Shown one piece after another: positions 35,164-46,839 of a stretch of DNA of 64,000 bases. Numbering within the stretch: the first letter of the stretch is position 1; every line of letters begins with the position of its first letter. Source of the DNA: Talpa occidentalis (taxonomy: Eukaryota > Chordata > Mammalia > Eulipotyphla > Talpidae). Where the stretch lies: positions 93,325,591-93,389,590 of the forward strand of contig NW_023604295.1 in NCBI RefSeq assembly GCF_014898055.3, given 5' to 3'. Made by a program: the position numbers and the translations under genes. Below the pieces are notes generated by a model, which saw only the letters and a program-made list of their open reading frames with translations, made no database searches and was not told the DNA's origin.

Positions 35164-35762
35164 GTGCAAGCTTAGAGGGTGGCCCGGGGTTGTGTGCTGG
35201 TCCTGGCCTCCTCCTGGGGGGCGGGGTCTCTGTTTAATGGCGCCTGGAGCTCACCTCCGTGGCGAATCCTGCAGGGTTCTCAGCAGCTCCCGTTCACGGG
35301 GTGTGGTGGCTGCAATAGTTCCTTTCCACTCACAGTCCCGCTTGCTGCGTAGTTTGTTCTTGTTGGTCGTTTTAGTTTGTTTTTTTCCTCCTCTCTGCCG
35401 GTCGGAGAGTGCCGACTCTGTGGGTGGGGGAGGGGAGCAGGGTTCTGTGCTTTCCTCCCTTCTAGTCCTCTTTTATGGCAACTTTCTTCTTCGGGTAGTT
35501 TGCTGGAGTCACCCGTTTGTCTTCCGTGTCCCAGTTCTCACTGGGACCTGCTGCTTTTCCTCCCTATTAACTTTTTTTAATGGGAGATCTTACTCGCAGC
35601 GTCTCCTCGCCACCATGTTGCTCCGCCCTCCCTCTTTAAATTTTATTTGTCACTCCTTCACTGGCTCCCTTACTAGTATTTAATATGACCATGATTTCAA
35701 TCTCTTATATTAGTTCCCTCTAATAAAATCATGCTGATGTGATCTTTAAAAATACAAATCTA

Positions 35763-36035
35763 GGGATCTCCCTGGTGGCACATGGGGTTAAATTCTTAGA
35801 GCTATCAAGTTATTGCCAGTCATTGCAGTATGAGTTCAATCCTGGGCCAGGGAGGTGACCCACATGGCACAGCAGACCTCTCCTGTCTGGCCTGATGCTC
35901 CCCTCAGCAGTGTATTTCAGTAGCTCTGCCTGTTCTGCTCCCCACTCTGCTCTGGTGAATCCTCTCACCCCTAGCACCTCTGACCTGTACCCAGTTCTTG
36001 TATGCATACGTAAATAAAAATAAATATTTATAAAA
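35763..36035 (+). mobile_element. tRNA-derived SINE, type B, diverged
   Basis: Head GGGATCTCCCTGGTGGCACA followed by an altered ATGGGGTTAAATTC region, B-box-like GAGTTCAATCCTGG, and type B end CTGACCTGTACCCAGTTCTT. AAATACAAA(A/T)CT flanks it on both sides (about 35751 and 36036). Confidence 0.88.
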
Positions 36036-36097
36036 CAAATACAAAACTAAACAAGTTATCATTAAACTTATTGCCCTTTGAAGGCTTTCTTAATCAA

Positions 36098-36282
36098 TCA
36101 TTCTCAAATTTTAAAATGTATCAGTTACCTAGAAGGCGATTTGAAACACAGTTTGTTGGGTTCCAAACCCCCCCAAATTTTGATTCAACAGGTTTGGGTG
36201 GTGCTGAAAATGGGCATCTTTAACATGTTTCCAGGTAGCACTAGTGATATTAGATGGAAACCACACTTTGAGAACCACTGTG
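36098..36282 (+). mobile_element. MER5A DNA transposon remnant (hAT-Charlie)
   Basis: TTCTCAAATTTTAAAATGTA at the left, GTTGGGTTCCAAACC and TTTTGATTCAACAGGTTTGG in the middle, and ACCACACTTTGAGAACCACT at the right match the MER5A order. The ends form the expected inverted TCTCAAA/TTTGAGA pair. This is a non-autonomous, long-inactive element. Confidence 0.85.
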
Positions 36283-36349
36283 TAGTCTATGTTGTACATT
36301 TCAAACTCCGTAGCATATACAGGATTATTTTTTAACTATCTTGGCAGTT

Positions 36350-36850
36350 ATATCTCCTTACCACCATTCTCTTGATCTGATAAATGAGCTCCAGGTTCAT
36401 GAAAGTGCCTCACGGCTTTTTTCCTCTTTGCCTTTGATCTGTTATTGTCATTGCCACTTCCTTTTTCTCTTTGCCTTCCTATATAACATTTACTCATCTT
36501 TTAATATGCAGTTCAAGTGTCATCAGCTCACTGGGGCATTTCCAAAAACTGTCTTCTCTCTGTGACTATAGACACACAAACACACACACAAACACACACA
36601 CACACTCTGACAGACCTGATCACTCCCTCCCTTGAACCTCATTTATGATCTGGACCTATTCTTGTGATAGTCCATGTATCAGCTTATCATACTTACTGCC
36701 TGTCTTCCCCTATAAACACTAAGGTCTTATGGACAAAAATTTTTAGTAGTGTGCATATCTTTAGTACACAGCTGAACATCTACAGTTACAAAAATTCAAT
36801 AATTATTATTATAAAAATTCAATAATTGCTTGGTTAATGAAAGAGATGAA
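36350..36850 (+). mobile_element. L2 LINE fragment with internal (CA)n
   Basis: GTTCAAGTGTCATCAGCTCA, CTGGGGCATTTCCAAAAACT, then CTGCCTGTCTTCCCCTATAA and CACTAAGGTCTTATGGAC follow the L2 3' layout. A CA repeat (36570-36605) interrupts it. The terminal TAAAAATTCAATAATT is duplicated in tandem (36785-36830). Confidence 0.7.
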
Positions 36851-36896
36851 TAGGAGTTAAATGTATTAAAAGCTGACTGCACCATTCATTCTCTCT

Positions 36897-36935
36897 ACAC
36901 ACACACACACACACACACACCCATACACACACACT
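36897..36935. repeat. (CA)n microsatellite
   Basis: About 12 CA units followed by CCATACACACACACT. Confidence 0.93.
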
Positions 36936-37259
36936 ACACTGAGAAAAACTTACGAATTGGAAAAAAATTAAGGATATTTCATCTATTTAGTATAAGATAA
37001 AATGTGAAAAAGAGAAGATAAAATGTGGAAAACATTTTACTTCTATTTAATGAATATAGACATTGAGAATAATTTGACTAATAGGGTATTAGATCATATA
37101 ATGACTACAAAGCAATTCCATAAGAATAAAGAAACTGCAGTAATTTCACTGTATTCTTGGCTATATTGAGTAAGGCCAGAATTAATTTATGATGAATGCA
37201 CCACACTTAAAGAAAATCTAGACCATATTTACAATGAAGTGAAACAATGCATTTTAAAT

Positions 37260-37510
37260 AAGTCCAGGTGGTTGGCGCAGCGCTGTGAAGCTGTCCGCAG
37301 CCTCTGCAGTGCCGGTTCTAGCCCCGCCGGCCTCGGAGCAACACACATGGCAAGGACACCTCTCCTGTCACACCGGCTGCTCCCCTCAGCAGTGTATTTC
37401 GTCAGTCTGCCTGTTCTGTTCCCCACTCTGACCCTGGTGAATCCTCTCACACTCCTGCGCATCTGGCCTGTACCCCAGCTCTTGTATAAATAAAATAAAA
37501 TCTTCAAAAA
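37260..37510 (+). mobile_element. tRNA-derived SINE with a shortened head
   Basis: The copy starts TCCAGGTGGTTGGCGCAGCG and joins directly to GCTGTGAAGCTGTCCGCAGC, lacking the usual ~10-15 bp between A box and that point. The B box is altered to GGTTCTAGCCC. The body and end (CCTGTACCCCAGCTCTTGTA) are otherwise standard. No clear target duplication was found. Confidence 0.88.
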
Positions 37511-37646
37511 AATTTTAAAAAAGAATTGTTTCTCACTATAAATTGAATGGTCAATATTCCTATTAGGGCAGAGATATAAACCCCTGCAAGCTTTATAACA
37601 TATTATCCAAATGTTTAAATAATTTACTTTCATACATTCAGTATTT

Positions 37647-37648
37647 AA

Positions 37649-37690
<42 letters not shown>
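37647..37690. repeat. (TA)n microsatellite
   Basis: Alternating TA for about 40 bp with one GT interruption. Apparent peptides here are artefacts. Confidence 0.95.
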
Positions 37691-37692
<2 letters not shown>

Positions 37693-38640
37693 ACAAAAAA
37701 GTTTTCTAAAAACTACAATGTAATGTGCTAAGTACAGTGGAGGATTCAAAAAGAGGTCAATATCACCTTCACCTTACATCTCAGCAGGGCCACTATTTGT
37801 ATTTGTATAGGACAAAGCTTTATTATGTGAGATGGTTAAGCATTTCAGGATGTTTAGGATTCCTGTTACTCATCTATTAAATACCAGTAATACCCCTGGT
37901 CATTGTGTCCAAGGGTCTCCACACATTCCCAGTTACTTGTTACTGGTAAGAACAATCACAGTTCACATTTACTGGACTAGAGGAATCCTGACAAGGAAGT
38001 TTTCTGTAAGCAATCATACAGTCTCGCTCTCTAGCTTTTCTACCCCACTTTGGAGAGAACAGAGAAGAAACAAAGAAGGAATAATTTAAATTTTCTTTAT
38101 TATGGTTGACACTCTTATGTTGCTTATATAACTAATTTGCAGCCTTACACGTGAATTGCAATAGCAATATCGAGTACGTAGTTTTCAGAGGAATAAATAT
38201 TTCTTGACATTGTGTCAGTTATTATAAAGTAAACAAAAAATAACTATCTAGTATGGACTTTGCTATTAGACCATAGATATGCAATAGGATGCTTAATTTT
38301 CTTTCAATATTATATATATATTATAAACTATAGTTTATAGTGAATTAGTTAAAATTTATTATCATAGAAGTAGAATATGTGAATAGATTTGGTCCTAAAG
38401 TATATAATAAAATATTTGATTTTGATGGATTTACTCATATGTAATTTCTTTAATTTGTTTAATTTGTTTAATTCTCCCAATGTAAAATATATTAATAAGC
38501 CAGAATATCAAATTGTTAATTTACAGCAAAGTCTAGGCTATGTTCAGGGCTAAAATGTTTGTGGGTACTCCTCAGGGAAGTTTAATAAGTCCAAGTCATA
38601 ACTAAAAGCCCATTTGCTTATACCTGAAAATCTCATCTTT
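37691..38640. other. No gene recognised
   Basis: AT-rich unique DNA. TTAATTTG repeats three times near 38450. Confidence 0.5.
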
Positions 38641-38840
38641 TCCTTGCCTACCCTGCTATAACTGCATCTTGACTTGGATGTCAACACTGCATCCTGTTGG
38701 TTCATTTCCAAACTATGTCCAACATTTTATCTCTGTGGTGAATGCCTTAAACACAAATCAAATGATGATTCCACTCCCCTTCTTAAATCTCTCCAGTGAC
38801 ATCTCACTGTTCTTAAGATAAAACACCATCAAGATATTAT
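38640..38840 (+). mobile_element. L2 LINE fragment
   Basis: Phrases such as CTTAAATCTCTCCAGTGACA and CTCACTGTTCTTAAGATAAA match the L2 region encoding the protein's C-terminal end. It is short and diverged. Confidence 0.55.
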
Positions 38841-38869
38841 TCTAGAAATAAGTAGTTAATGGATAAGGG

Positions 38870-40565
38870 CTCTAAAAGCCTCTGAATAAAATTCTTCAGA
38901 CCAAAAAGAAATAAGAAATGCAAATGCAAAGCAAATACATAGAGATACAGAATACTGAAAATGGTAAATATGTGAACAAATACAAAAAAATGTATTTTTT
39001 TGTTATTTTAGAATTCACTAAATTTTTAAAACAAAAATAATAAAATTACTTTGTGGGTTTTATAACATTCAGAGAAAATTATGTAATAGAATAAATGGGC
39101 AAAAGAGATGCTACTTTTGAAAAGTTCTTTCATTTTAACAAATGTGGTCAGGCAAACTCCAGTTAAACTAGGAATATATTATTTCCAAGATGAACACATT
39201 TTAAAAATATGTACAAATTAATATATCTAAAAAACTAATAATTTGAAGTGCTATAATAAGATGCTTGAGTAATGAAAAGGGATGCAAAAAGTAAGAAAAG
39301 AAAATCAACGAAACATATAGAACAAAGGGAAATCAAATTGTAAGACCATAGCCTTCAACATAATCATGTCAATATTTATATTAGGGCCTCCTTGGTGGCA
39401 CAAGTGGTCAAGACACAACCAATGAAGCTATCTGCAGCCACTGCAGCATGAATTCGATCCCTGGCTAGGGAGCTACCCACATGTTGCAGCAGACCTCTCC
39501 TGACTCACCTGCCCACTGTTCACCTCAGCAGTGTATTTCAGTTAGTCTGACCGTTCTTCTCCCCACTCTGTCTCTGGTGAATCCTCTCAACCCCCACACC
39601 TCTGGCCTGAACCCCAGTTCTTGTATGCATAAATAAATAATAAATCTTTAAAAAATAATATTTATATTAAACATAAATGAACCAATAAATAAAAGGTAAA
39701 AAACTGTCAATCTGGATAAAAAAGCAGAAGGCAAGTATGGTGAGGTCTGTCAAAAGCAAAGTAAAAAGCAAAAATGAGAACAATATAAAATTACTTGAAA
39801 AGTAAGAATAATATAGTGTGTGACTATAAATGTCAAACAACATGGATTCCAAGAAAAAAATACTACCAAATATGATAAATGTAACAATGCTAAAAATGAT
39901 TCACTTAATGACAGAAATTCAAAGTACTTAAAACAAATTTGACAAAATTAAATGGAGAAATACAGAAATCCAAGTAAATAGTAATAGTCATATATATTAA
40001 AAAAATCCCCTCTTACTAACTAACAATACAAATATCCCTCAATCAATGAAATAATAGAAGTATTGGACAATGCTGTCACATTGGCCTCATTGACATATAT
40101 ATGTCATATCCATTCACTATAGAATAAAATTATTTTAAGTGAATATTAAATGTTCATAAAATGCTCATATTTTGTACAAGAAAATACCAAAATAAATTTC
40201 AAAATGTAGAAATATCAGATAATATGTTCTGACCAAAATGTAATTATTTAATCAATAACAATATATTATTCAATCAATAACAATAAATATCTGGTCAATC
40301 AAATATTGAAAAATTAAATCACACACATAAAAATGCTATGAGTCACAGAAGAAATCAAAATAAAAATTGAATAATTATGAAAATATGTATCAAGATTTGT
40401 GAGATACAGTAAAGCATAGAAAAGTGCATTGCTTGTAATGTTTATATTGAAAAAGAAGATAGATTTAAACTCAATGATCTAAGTTTTCTATCTTGAGAAG
40501 ACAACAAAAATGAACAAGTACAGAGAATAATAAGTTGGCATCAATGAAATATTAAAAAATATAGA
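38870..40565 (+). pseudogene. Ancient LINE-1 (L1M type), ORF1-ORF2 junction and endonuclease region
   Basis: The left part (GTGGGTTTTATAACATTCAG) resembles the L1M inter-ORF region. At 39665 the phrase AACATAAATGAACCAAT sits where the NxNGLN start of ORF2 should be. Later segments (near 40230, CTGACCAAAATGTAATTA; near 40400, GATACAGTAAAGCATAG) follow ORF2 order. Decay is heavy. A type B SINE (39384-39656) interrupts it. Confidence 0.65.
39384..39656 (+). mobile_element. tRNA-derived SINE, type B
   Basis: Head GGGCCTCCTTGGTGGCACAA, type B AATGAAGCTATCTGCAGCC, B-box-like AATTCGATCCC. Target duplication AATATTTATATTA at 39371-39383 and 39657-39669. Confidence 0.94.
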
Positions 40566-40589
40566 AAATGAATTATAACAAGAAGAATA

Positions 40590-41145
40590 CCCCTAAAATT
40601 CCATGTTCTAATCCCTAAAATCTGTGAATATGTTATCTTATATAGCAAGAGGAACTTTGCAGAGTGCCTAAGATTAGAGTTCTTAAAATAGGCAGATCAC
40701 CCTGGACTACCCAAGTAGACCAACATTAATCACAGCAGCTCTTGAAAGCAAAAAAACTTTCTTCACATGAATCACAGAGATGTGGTAAATGGGAAGTCAA
40801 AGAAACAGGAAGCCTGAACAGACTCAATGTGCCATTGATGATTTGAAATGGAGAGTGAAGTGACACGGAATTTGGTTGTTGAGAGAGTCTCCTCCCAAGA
40901 ACCAAGTATAAACGCAGGCAACTTCAACTGAAGGCAAGGAAATGAAATTCTATGAACCCTGGATGAATTTGGGAGTGGATTCTTACCAGAGCCTCCAGAA
41001 AGAAGCATAGTCCGCAATGTTGGCCTTGTCAGACCAAGCTGAGAACCAGCAACATTAGGCTATGCCTAGAATTCTGACACATGGAAACTGTTGAGGAGAT
41101 AAAACACATTTTATTTTAAGCTACCACATTTTTTTTAAAGTTGCA
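40590..41145 (+). mobile_element. Old MLT1-like LTR
   Basis: CATGTTCTAATCCCTAAAAT, CTGTGAATATGTTATCTTAT, AACTTTGCAGAGTGCC, CCAGAGCCTCCAGAAAG and a closing TTTTAAGCTACCACATT follow the MLT1 order. The ends are blurred by divergence. Confidence 0.7.
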
Positions 41146-41977
41146 TGTATTGAATTCTGAGATAACTCTCCCACCAAGATCCCCTGGAGTGTTAAGAAGT
41201 GGCTCTGTCTCTGCTCCCATTTCCAGAGATCCAGCACCTCCAGAATTCTGCTCTCTTTATGCCTAAGTCCTTTTTCCCCAAGCGTCTTTTCAAGCAAGCA
41301 GTCTTTTCTCTGGTTCTCTTAGGGATATTTTTTAATATCTAAGCAATGCTTTTGACCATAGCATCCTGGAACCAAAGGTGGGTTACTTCAAGTAAAGCTA
41401 GTACATTTGTAATGACATTTGTTTTCACAGTAAGAAAATTTTAAATATATATTCATCAAATAATTAAATATTATTTAATTAGATTAAGAAATATGTAGCA
41501 GCAATGGGCAATTGATAAAATTAAGAAAGGAATTTTTTTTCACTAAATTGATAAATTGCCAAACTGTGATAAGATTGATCAAGAAGAGAAAGAAACAGAA
41601 AAGAAAGTTGAGAAAGCACAAATTGCCAATAAGAAAAAAATGCCAATAAGGAAAAAAACATCAGTCAAATCATTTAAAATTGCATTATGTTTTTAAGATG
41701 CCTGTATTAAAAAACTTAATTTGATAAAAATATATTTTGTTTAAAAATCCAAATATATTATGGGAGGTGTTATCCATTGATATGAAATTCAGGGACTATA
41801 TTTAAAGATAAAGATAAAAATTTAAAGATAAAGATCCATTTAAAGATAAAGATCATTCATGTTTATCTGTACCACAAAAAAAATAATGAATCAGGAAATA
41901 TATGTAACTAGACACACACATATATGTTTCACTGCCTCACTAGTACAATAACATTTCTGTTGATCCTGCAAGTAAAT
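41146..41977. other. Unique DNA with a short tandem
   Basis: No gene was recognised. TTTAAAGATAAAGAT is repeated three times between 41798 and 41855. Confidence 0.55.
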
Positions 41978-41987
41978 CTATAGCCAC

Positions 41988-42255
41988 TTTTTTTATTTAA
42001 AGATTTATTTATTTATGCATTCAAGAACTGGGGTACAGGCCAGAGGTTTTGGGGGTGAGAAGATTCACTAGAGACAGAGTGGGAAATAAAACAGGCAGAT
42101 TGACTGAAATACACTGCTGAGGGGAGCAGAGGGTAAGACAGGAGAGGTCTGCTGCACATGTGGGTCGCCCCCTGGCCAGGGATCTAACTCATGCAGCAAT
42201 GGCTGCCGATAGCTTCATAGGTTGGGTCTTAACCCCTTGTGCCACCAGGGAGGCC
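41988..42255 (-). mobile_element. tRNA-derived SINE, type B
   Basis: Tail left (TTTAAAGATTTATTTATTTA), ACTGGGGTACAGGCCAGAGG, head right (TTGTGCCACCAGGGAGGCCC). Target duplication CTATAGCCAC at 41978-41987 and 42256-42265. Confidence 0.94.
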
Positions 42256-42265
42256 CTATAGCCAC

Positions 42266-44737
42266 GTTTTAGAATGTTAAATTGTTATCACTGACACTCC
42301 ATGATGTATAAATTCATATAGATCAACAAATTATGTAGATTTTTTCTTTGAATTAATTTACTATTTTATAAGAGATAATATAACTCTCAAAACAGAAATG
42401 CCAAAGTCTGTCAATATTATGTGACTGTTTTCTCCTTTAACGAATATGTTTCTAAGGTTTAAACTTATTATTGGCATTTGTTAGGTGCATCTGTAGAAAT
42501 CTGGGCAAATGAAACTGTCATATACTAATCTGTAAAATAGAATGCAGGTTTCAACATGATGTTGTGCAGCTTGATTTGTAAAGAATTTCTTTGAAAAATT
42601 TTATAACAAACATTCTGCTAATGAAACATGAGTTGTGAAGAATGAGAGGAACAGTGTTATTCATTTTAGTGCAGAGGTCTCAAATTTTTTTATTTCTTAA
42701 TATGGCATGCTAGAAAAACTAGAGGAATGTATGAAATAAGATCAGCTTCTTAACAGTTAAGATTATGTCCAGCATCCTTTTAGATGTTGATTTTGACACA
42801 CATAAAAGTGTGAAAAATAGTTGAACCTTATGAAAAATGACTATTTCAAAATTATGCAAAAATGACTATTTCAATATATAAAGTGTTAATCCTGTACAGG
42901 AAACCAAGATTCATGTAGAAATGATCAGATTGAAGGCCAATTAAACTTTCATTGTAAGGAGATGCTCTGAAGTATCAATAGTTGCCACAATGTCTGGTGG
43001 TCAAAGTTCCTGTTCGATTATTTTTTCTGACATTTTCTTTCTCAATTTCTATTTTTTTCACTTGACAGTACTAGAGAACATAACTTCTCCACAATTTCAT
43101 GGTAAGCAAGCATGAACTGAATGGGCCCCTGCACAGAGAGAATGAAAATTATTGTTATGGGGGACTCTGGAAGATGCTAGCACCGCAGAGAGCATTGGGG
43201 AACACTGCTGGGGAAACAATTACTAGAAAGATATCTTGTCACAGAACCAGGCAGTAGGCCCTGACATTGTTAGCCTGGCCCCTGACCTCAGAGATAATAC
43301 ATCAATAGGATGTCCTTTCTTAATGTTGTCAGGTTGAGAATATTTGGAATAATTTTTGTCTCTATCTCTGATGTCCTAGTGACGGATCTTCCTCAGAACC
43401 CAATTGAAACAATACTGATGCTGAAGAATCACCAATAAGAGGAGGAAAAAGGAGGGCAATTCCAGGGGAAATTTAAAGATATGTCTTTACATGTGCCCAT
43501 TACCTTTAAAGCATCATTCCAGCATCATCACTTGTGAGGATGCTACTCAGATAGGAGGAAAGATGAGGAGAAAACATTTTCCCAAAAATAAAAATCATTT
43601 CCTAAAAGTTCTGCTGTATGCAATTTCTACTTACTAAAAATCTGAAGTATTTTCAAATGAGTTAGCTTCATCCTCCTCACTAACCTCCAACTCATTATTT
43701 CACTGTTCTATATCTTAAAAGAAAAAAATAAATTGTGAATCATCAAAGAATTCTAGACTTTGCATGTTATATCATGATAACTTTTTTCCATAAGAAAATT
43801 AAAAATCACTAATAGAATGCAAAAAATCATATTTTCACTCAAGTGAATAAAACAAATCTAAATTCTTTCCCTGCGTGTTTGTGAATGAACATTTCATCAA
43901 TAAGGAAGCGATGGAAAGAGAAAACAAGGAAAGAAGTTTTGCAGGTGAACAATAGTTTTCAAAATAGACGTGTCCCCTGTAGACCTATGGGGACCTGTAA
44001 ATATTGCCAATCCCCAAATATATTTATCTGAAATCATGATAATGCTCATTTCACATTCCTTCACAAATCTGCCCAGCACACAATCTGTCTCATTTCTACT
44101 GCACATTATTATATAGTGACCATTAGGGGAACTGTATACAGAAAAAAAAAAATTCTTTATGAGTCCCGCAGAGAAGACTTTCGTTTTCCAGTTCAAAAAT
44201 TCACATTTGGGCAAACTTCATAATGGATATTTGATGTCTCTCAAAGATAATGATTTCAGACTTGAGTCATAGACTTGCTTTCTTCTTTTATCAATTAGGA
44301 TATGAAATTTCTTTAGGAAAAGAGTAAGCAAATTGAGGGAAGTTCTCATAGCCGCTCAAATGATAACAGCTTCCCAGTGGAGATGCCAGCTTTTGTCTCC
44401 AGCAAATGATTTAGCATATTTTGGGTTTAATTTTTCTCATCTAAAAAAGCAGTATCATTAGAATCAAATGGTTTTTCTCAAGGTAGGTCCTGTGGAGGCT
44501 AGTCCTGTGTGGTATAGAAAAAGCAACAGCATCATAGGAATTTTTAAAAAGATGTTGCCATTTGTAAAACCTGTGTTACAGAGGACGAGGGGGAATATTT
44601 TTCATCCCAAGGCTGAGACTTAAACCCCAATTTCTTACTACATGAGAATGAGAATTTCTTTTGTATGTGAATTCAATCTCAAATCTCCACTCCATGGTCA
44701 TCAGGGACATTTTCAGCAGCAGAGAGGAAGCTGCAAT
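42266..44737. other. No gene recognised
   Basis: Mostly AT-rich unique DNA, with a more balanced patch at 43100-43600. A 24-bp unit containing AAAATGACTATTTCAA is duplicated near 42832-42876. The 105-codon minus-strand frame at 43897-44214 has no recognisable domain. Confidence 0.45.
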
Positions 44738-44747
44738 TTCTAATCAT

Positions 44748-45020
44748 AGGGGCCTCCATGGTGGTGCAGCAGGTTGAGTGCAGCGCTGCAAAGCTGTCCG
44801 CAGCCTTTGCAGCGTGGGTTTGATTCCTGGCCAGTCAGGAAGCAACCCACATGACTTGGCAGACCTCTCCTGTCTCCCCCGCTACTCCCCTCAGCAGTGT
44901 TTTCGATCTGTCTGCCTGTTCTGCTCCCCACTCTGTCTCTGGTGAATCCTTTCACCCTCCCATGCTTCTGTCCTGTACCCCAGTTCTTGTATAAATAAAT
45001 AAATAAATCTTTAAAAAAAA
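44748..45020 (+). mobile_element. tRNA-derived SINE, A/B intermediate
   Basis: Head GGGGCCTCCATGGTGGTGCA with the AGCGCTGCAAAGCTGTCCGC variant. Target duplication TTCTAATCAT at 44738-44747 and 45021-45030. Confidence 0.94.
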
Positions 45021-45344
45021 TTCTAATCATGTCAGTAAATTACAGAAAGTTAAAGAAACCACAGTGTTATACAGTAAAATATTAACCATTAATTAATTTT
45101 CTTACCAGTAAAAGAGCCCCAGTGTGTTTCTAGGGAATAACAATCTCTTTGTTAGTTGGGATTTTAAAGTTTTGAATATGGGGCAAGAAGTTCTGTTGAA
45201 TCGGATACGATTTAGCTTTTCAGTAATTCTTTAAGAATAAAAAGTATAAGGTCAAAGAATTCTGGTAAATAATGCTTCCTAAGCTGGGAGATTGACAGCG
45301 CACATCAGCAAACCGAAGCCTGTCTGTAAGCTATGTTAACTCTG

Positions 45345-45445
45345 TGCTTCCCGAACACGTTTAGCGACGCCACCCATACATGTTCTTGGAGCCCATGGAA
45401 ATAACCCCCTCAGAACAGTCTTTGGGAAACACTGACTACAAATTA
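45345..45445. mobile_element. Possible short hAT-type DNA transposon remnant
   Basis: GTGCTTCCCGAA at the left and TTTGGGAAACACTG at the right form imperfect inverted ends about 100 bp apart, as in small MER/Charlie relics. I cannot name the family. Confidence 0.35.
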
Positions 45446-45974
45446 TTTTTAAAATCTGATATATATTCTGAAAGGAGGCTGAAACTGAGCAGTCTTAGAC
45501 TTGTAGCATTCCAAAGTGGTACAAAACTAACTGAAAAATATTTCAATAGTTCTTAGAAGCTTTCATATTACTGCTTTTGAAGATATTTTAATCGTTCATC
45601 ACACGTCCACAAAATGAATTTATTCCATACTTGAGTTTTACTCTTCCACCTTGATACTAGGAAACTGTGACACTTGGAGACATCTGCAAATGATTTCTGT
45701 GGAAAATCATTTTTCTTCAGAACAAAAGGCATAATTGCTCTGTTTGTAAGACATAGGCACAGCATCTGATTATGTCTACACAGAGGTCATTCCTTGGAAG
45801 CTGCCATGCAGGATTCACCAAATCGTGTAGAGTGTTTTAAATCAATGCTACCTCAATAAAAACTTATACAATTTATAAAAAGCAACCCCCCCTGCTTTTC
45901 ATATAGGTTGTGCAGTAACTACCCTTTTGCTCCAAGTGACTCCTGTTTCTCTTATTCTCTCAAGGTTTAGAGAA

Positions 45975-46135
45975 GTTCGATGTTACAGAAAGAACACTGG
46001 TTACAATTAGACACTCCTGGTTTCCAGTTGTGACTCTATCAATCATCAACTAGAAGACATTGGAAGTTCCCTTTTGTAATTTTATTTATCTTTTGAAAAG
46101 AGAATGATAATAGCTGTGCCTCCAAGCCTGATACA
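45975..46135 (+). mobile_element. MIR SINE fragment
   Basis: AGACACTCCTGGTTTCCAGT, GTGACTCTATCAATCATC and AAAAGAGAATGATAATAGCT follow the MIR core-to-3' order with strong divergence. Confidence 0.6.
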
Positions 46136-46724
46136 GAATTTGCCTTCATCCCTGCCCCAGTCTCCTTTTCTTATACCATTATACCATTGACAGAATTGCA
46201 TCACCTAAAAATGAAAATTTATGTGTTCATATTTACTGTTACAGAGCTATTATATTGAGGATACAATGGCTAATGGTCTAAGGATAAGAGCCATCATCTC
46301 ACAGTCACCATTACCCAGATTCCTCTCTTCACAGTGGGACAGGAGCAGTTTCACAAAGACTCTGCAGAGGTTTTGTTTATAAGGGGTAGAGGGCTTTGCA
46401 GTGGAGTCCAGTTTTCTGGCAGAGAGGCCTGTACTTACCACTGTATTTAAAAAGGGAGTTGGCAAATGAAGAAAGTCAAAAATTCACAGCACTTCTTCGT
46501 GAAATCCATTATTCATTGTCCACTTACTAAGAATCAGAGGAGTAGAAAAATGGTGTTTTGTCCATCTTCTTTCTTCTGCTGCCAATTCTGCGGGTCTCTT
46601 TTCTGTATTCTAAGTTAGTAGCAAGTTGGGCAACACCACAGCAAACAGTGGTTTATGGTGGCACCCAGAGAGCAAAGGAGCATATGAACTAGAATGAATG
46701 GATGTTCCACATAGTGGCAACTAT

Positions 46725-46774
46725 CTCTATCACTAAAAAAAAAAAAAAAAAAAAAAAACACCTCTATCACTAAA
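46725..46774. repeat. Poly(A) tract bracketed by a short direct repeat
   Basis: CTCTATCACTAAA occurs at 46725-46737 and 46762-46774 with a run of about 24 A plus CAC between. The layout resembles a target duplication around an almost tail-only insertion. Confidence 0.6.
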
Positions 46775-46839
46775 TAAGCCAAGGGGCTAATTACTTTCCC
46801 TGAAAGAGGGGCTTCTAACTCAAATGGACTTTTATTTAT

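Larger units (their letters stand above)
34200..35630 (-). promoter_or_regulatory. LINE-1 5' UTR / internal promoter
   Basis: About 1.43 kb of GC- and CpG-rich DNA in an AT-rich setting, directly upstream of ORF1. LINE-1 5' UTRs carry an internal RNA polymerase II promoter, which is inferred here from position. Tandem structure is visible at two scales: two ~190-220-bp units (34247-34432 and 34433-34650) and three ~50-bp units (35011-35163). A 20-base T-run on the plus strand sits near 34696. The first bases (35630 downward) hold an ACATGGTGGC core comparable to a YY1 site. Confidence 0.8.
29039..35648 (-). mobile_element. Near-full-length LINE-1 with target-site duplications
   Basis: The element occupies 29057-35630 on the minus strand. 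A perfect 18-bp duplication, CCTCTTTAAATTTTATTT, brackets it at 29039-29056 and 35631-35648. In element order it has a GC-rich 5' UTR (35630-34200), ORF1 (34199-33174), ORF2 (33103-29277), a short 3' UTR and an A-rich tail. The 5' start (read from 35630) is GAGGGCGGAGCAACATGGTG, which resembles the YY1-containing LINE-1 promoter start. At about 6.57 kb it appears complete end to end, but both ORFs carry disabling changes, so this copy is not autonomous. Confidence 0.95.

Noticed and set aside
43897..44214. 105-codon minus-strand frame as a small gene
   Set aside because: No domain, no signal peptide or known motif, and no supporting exon structure.
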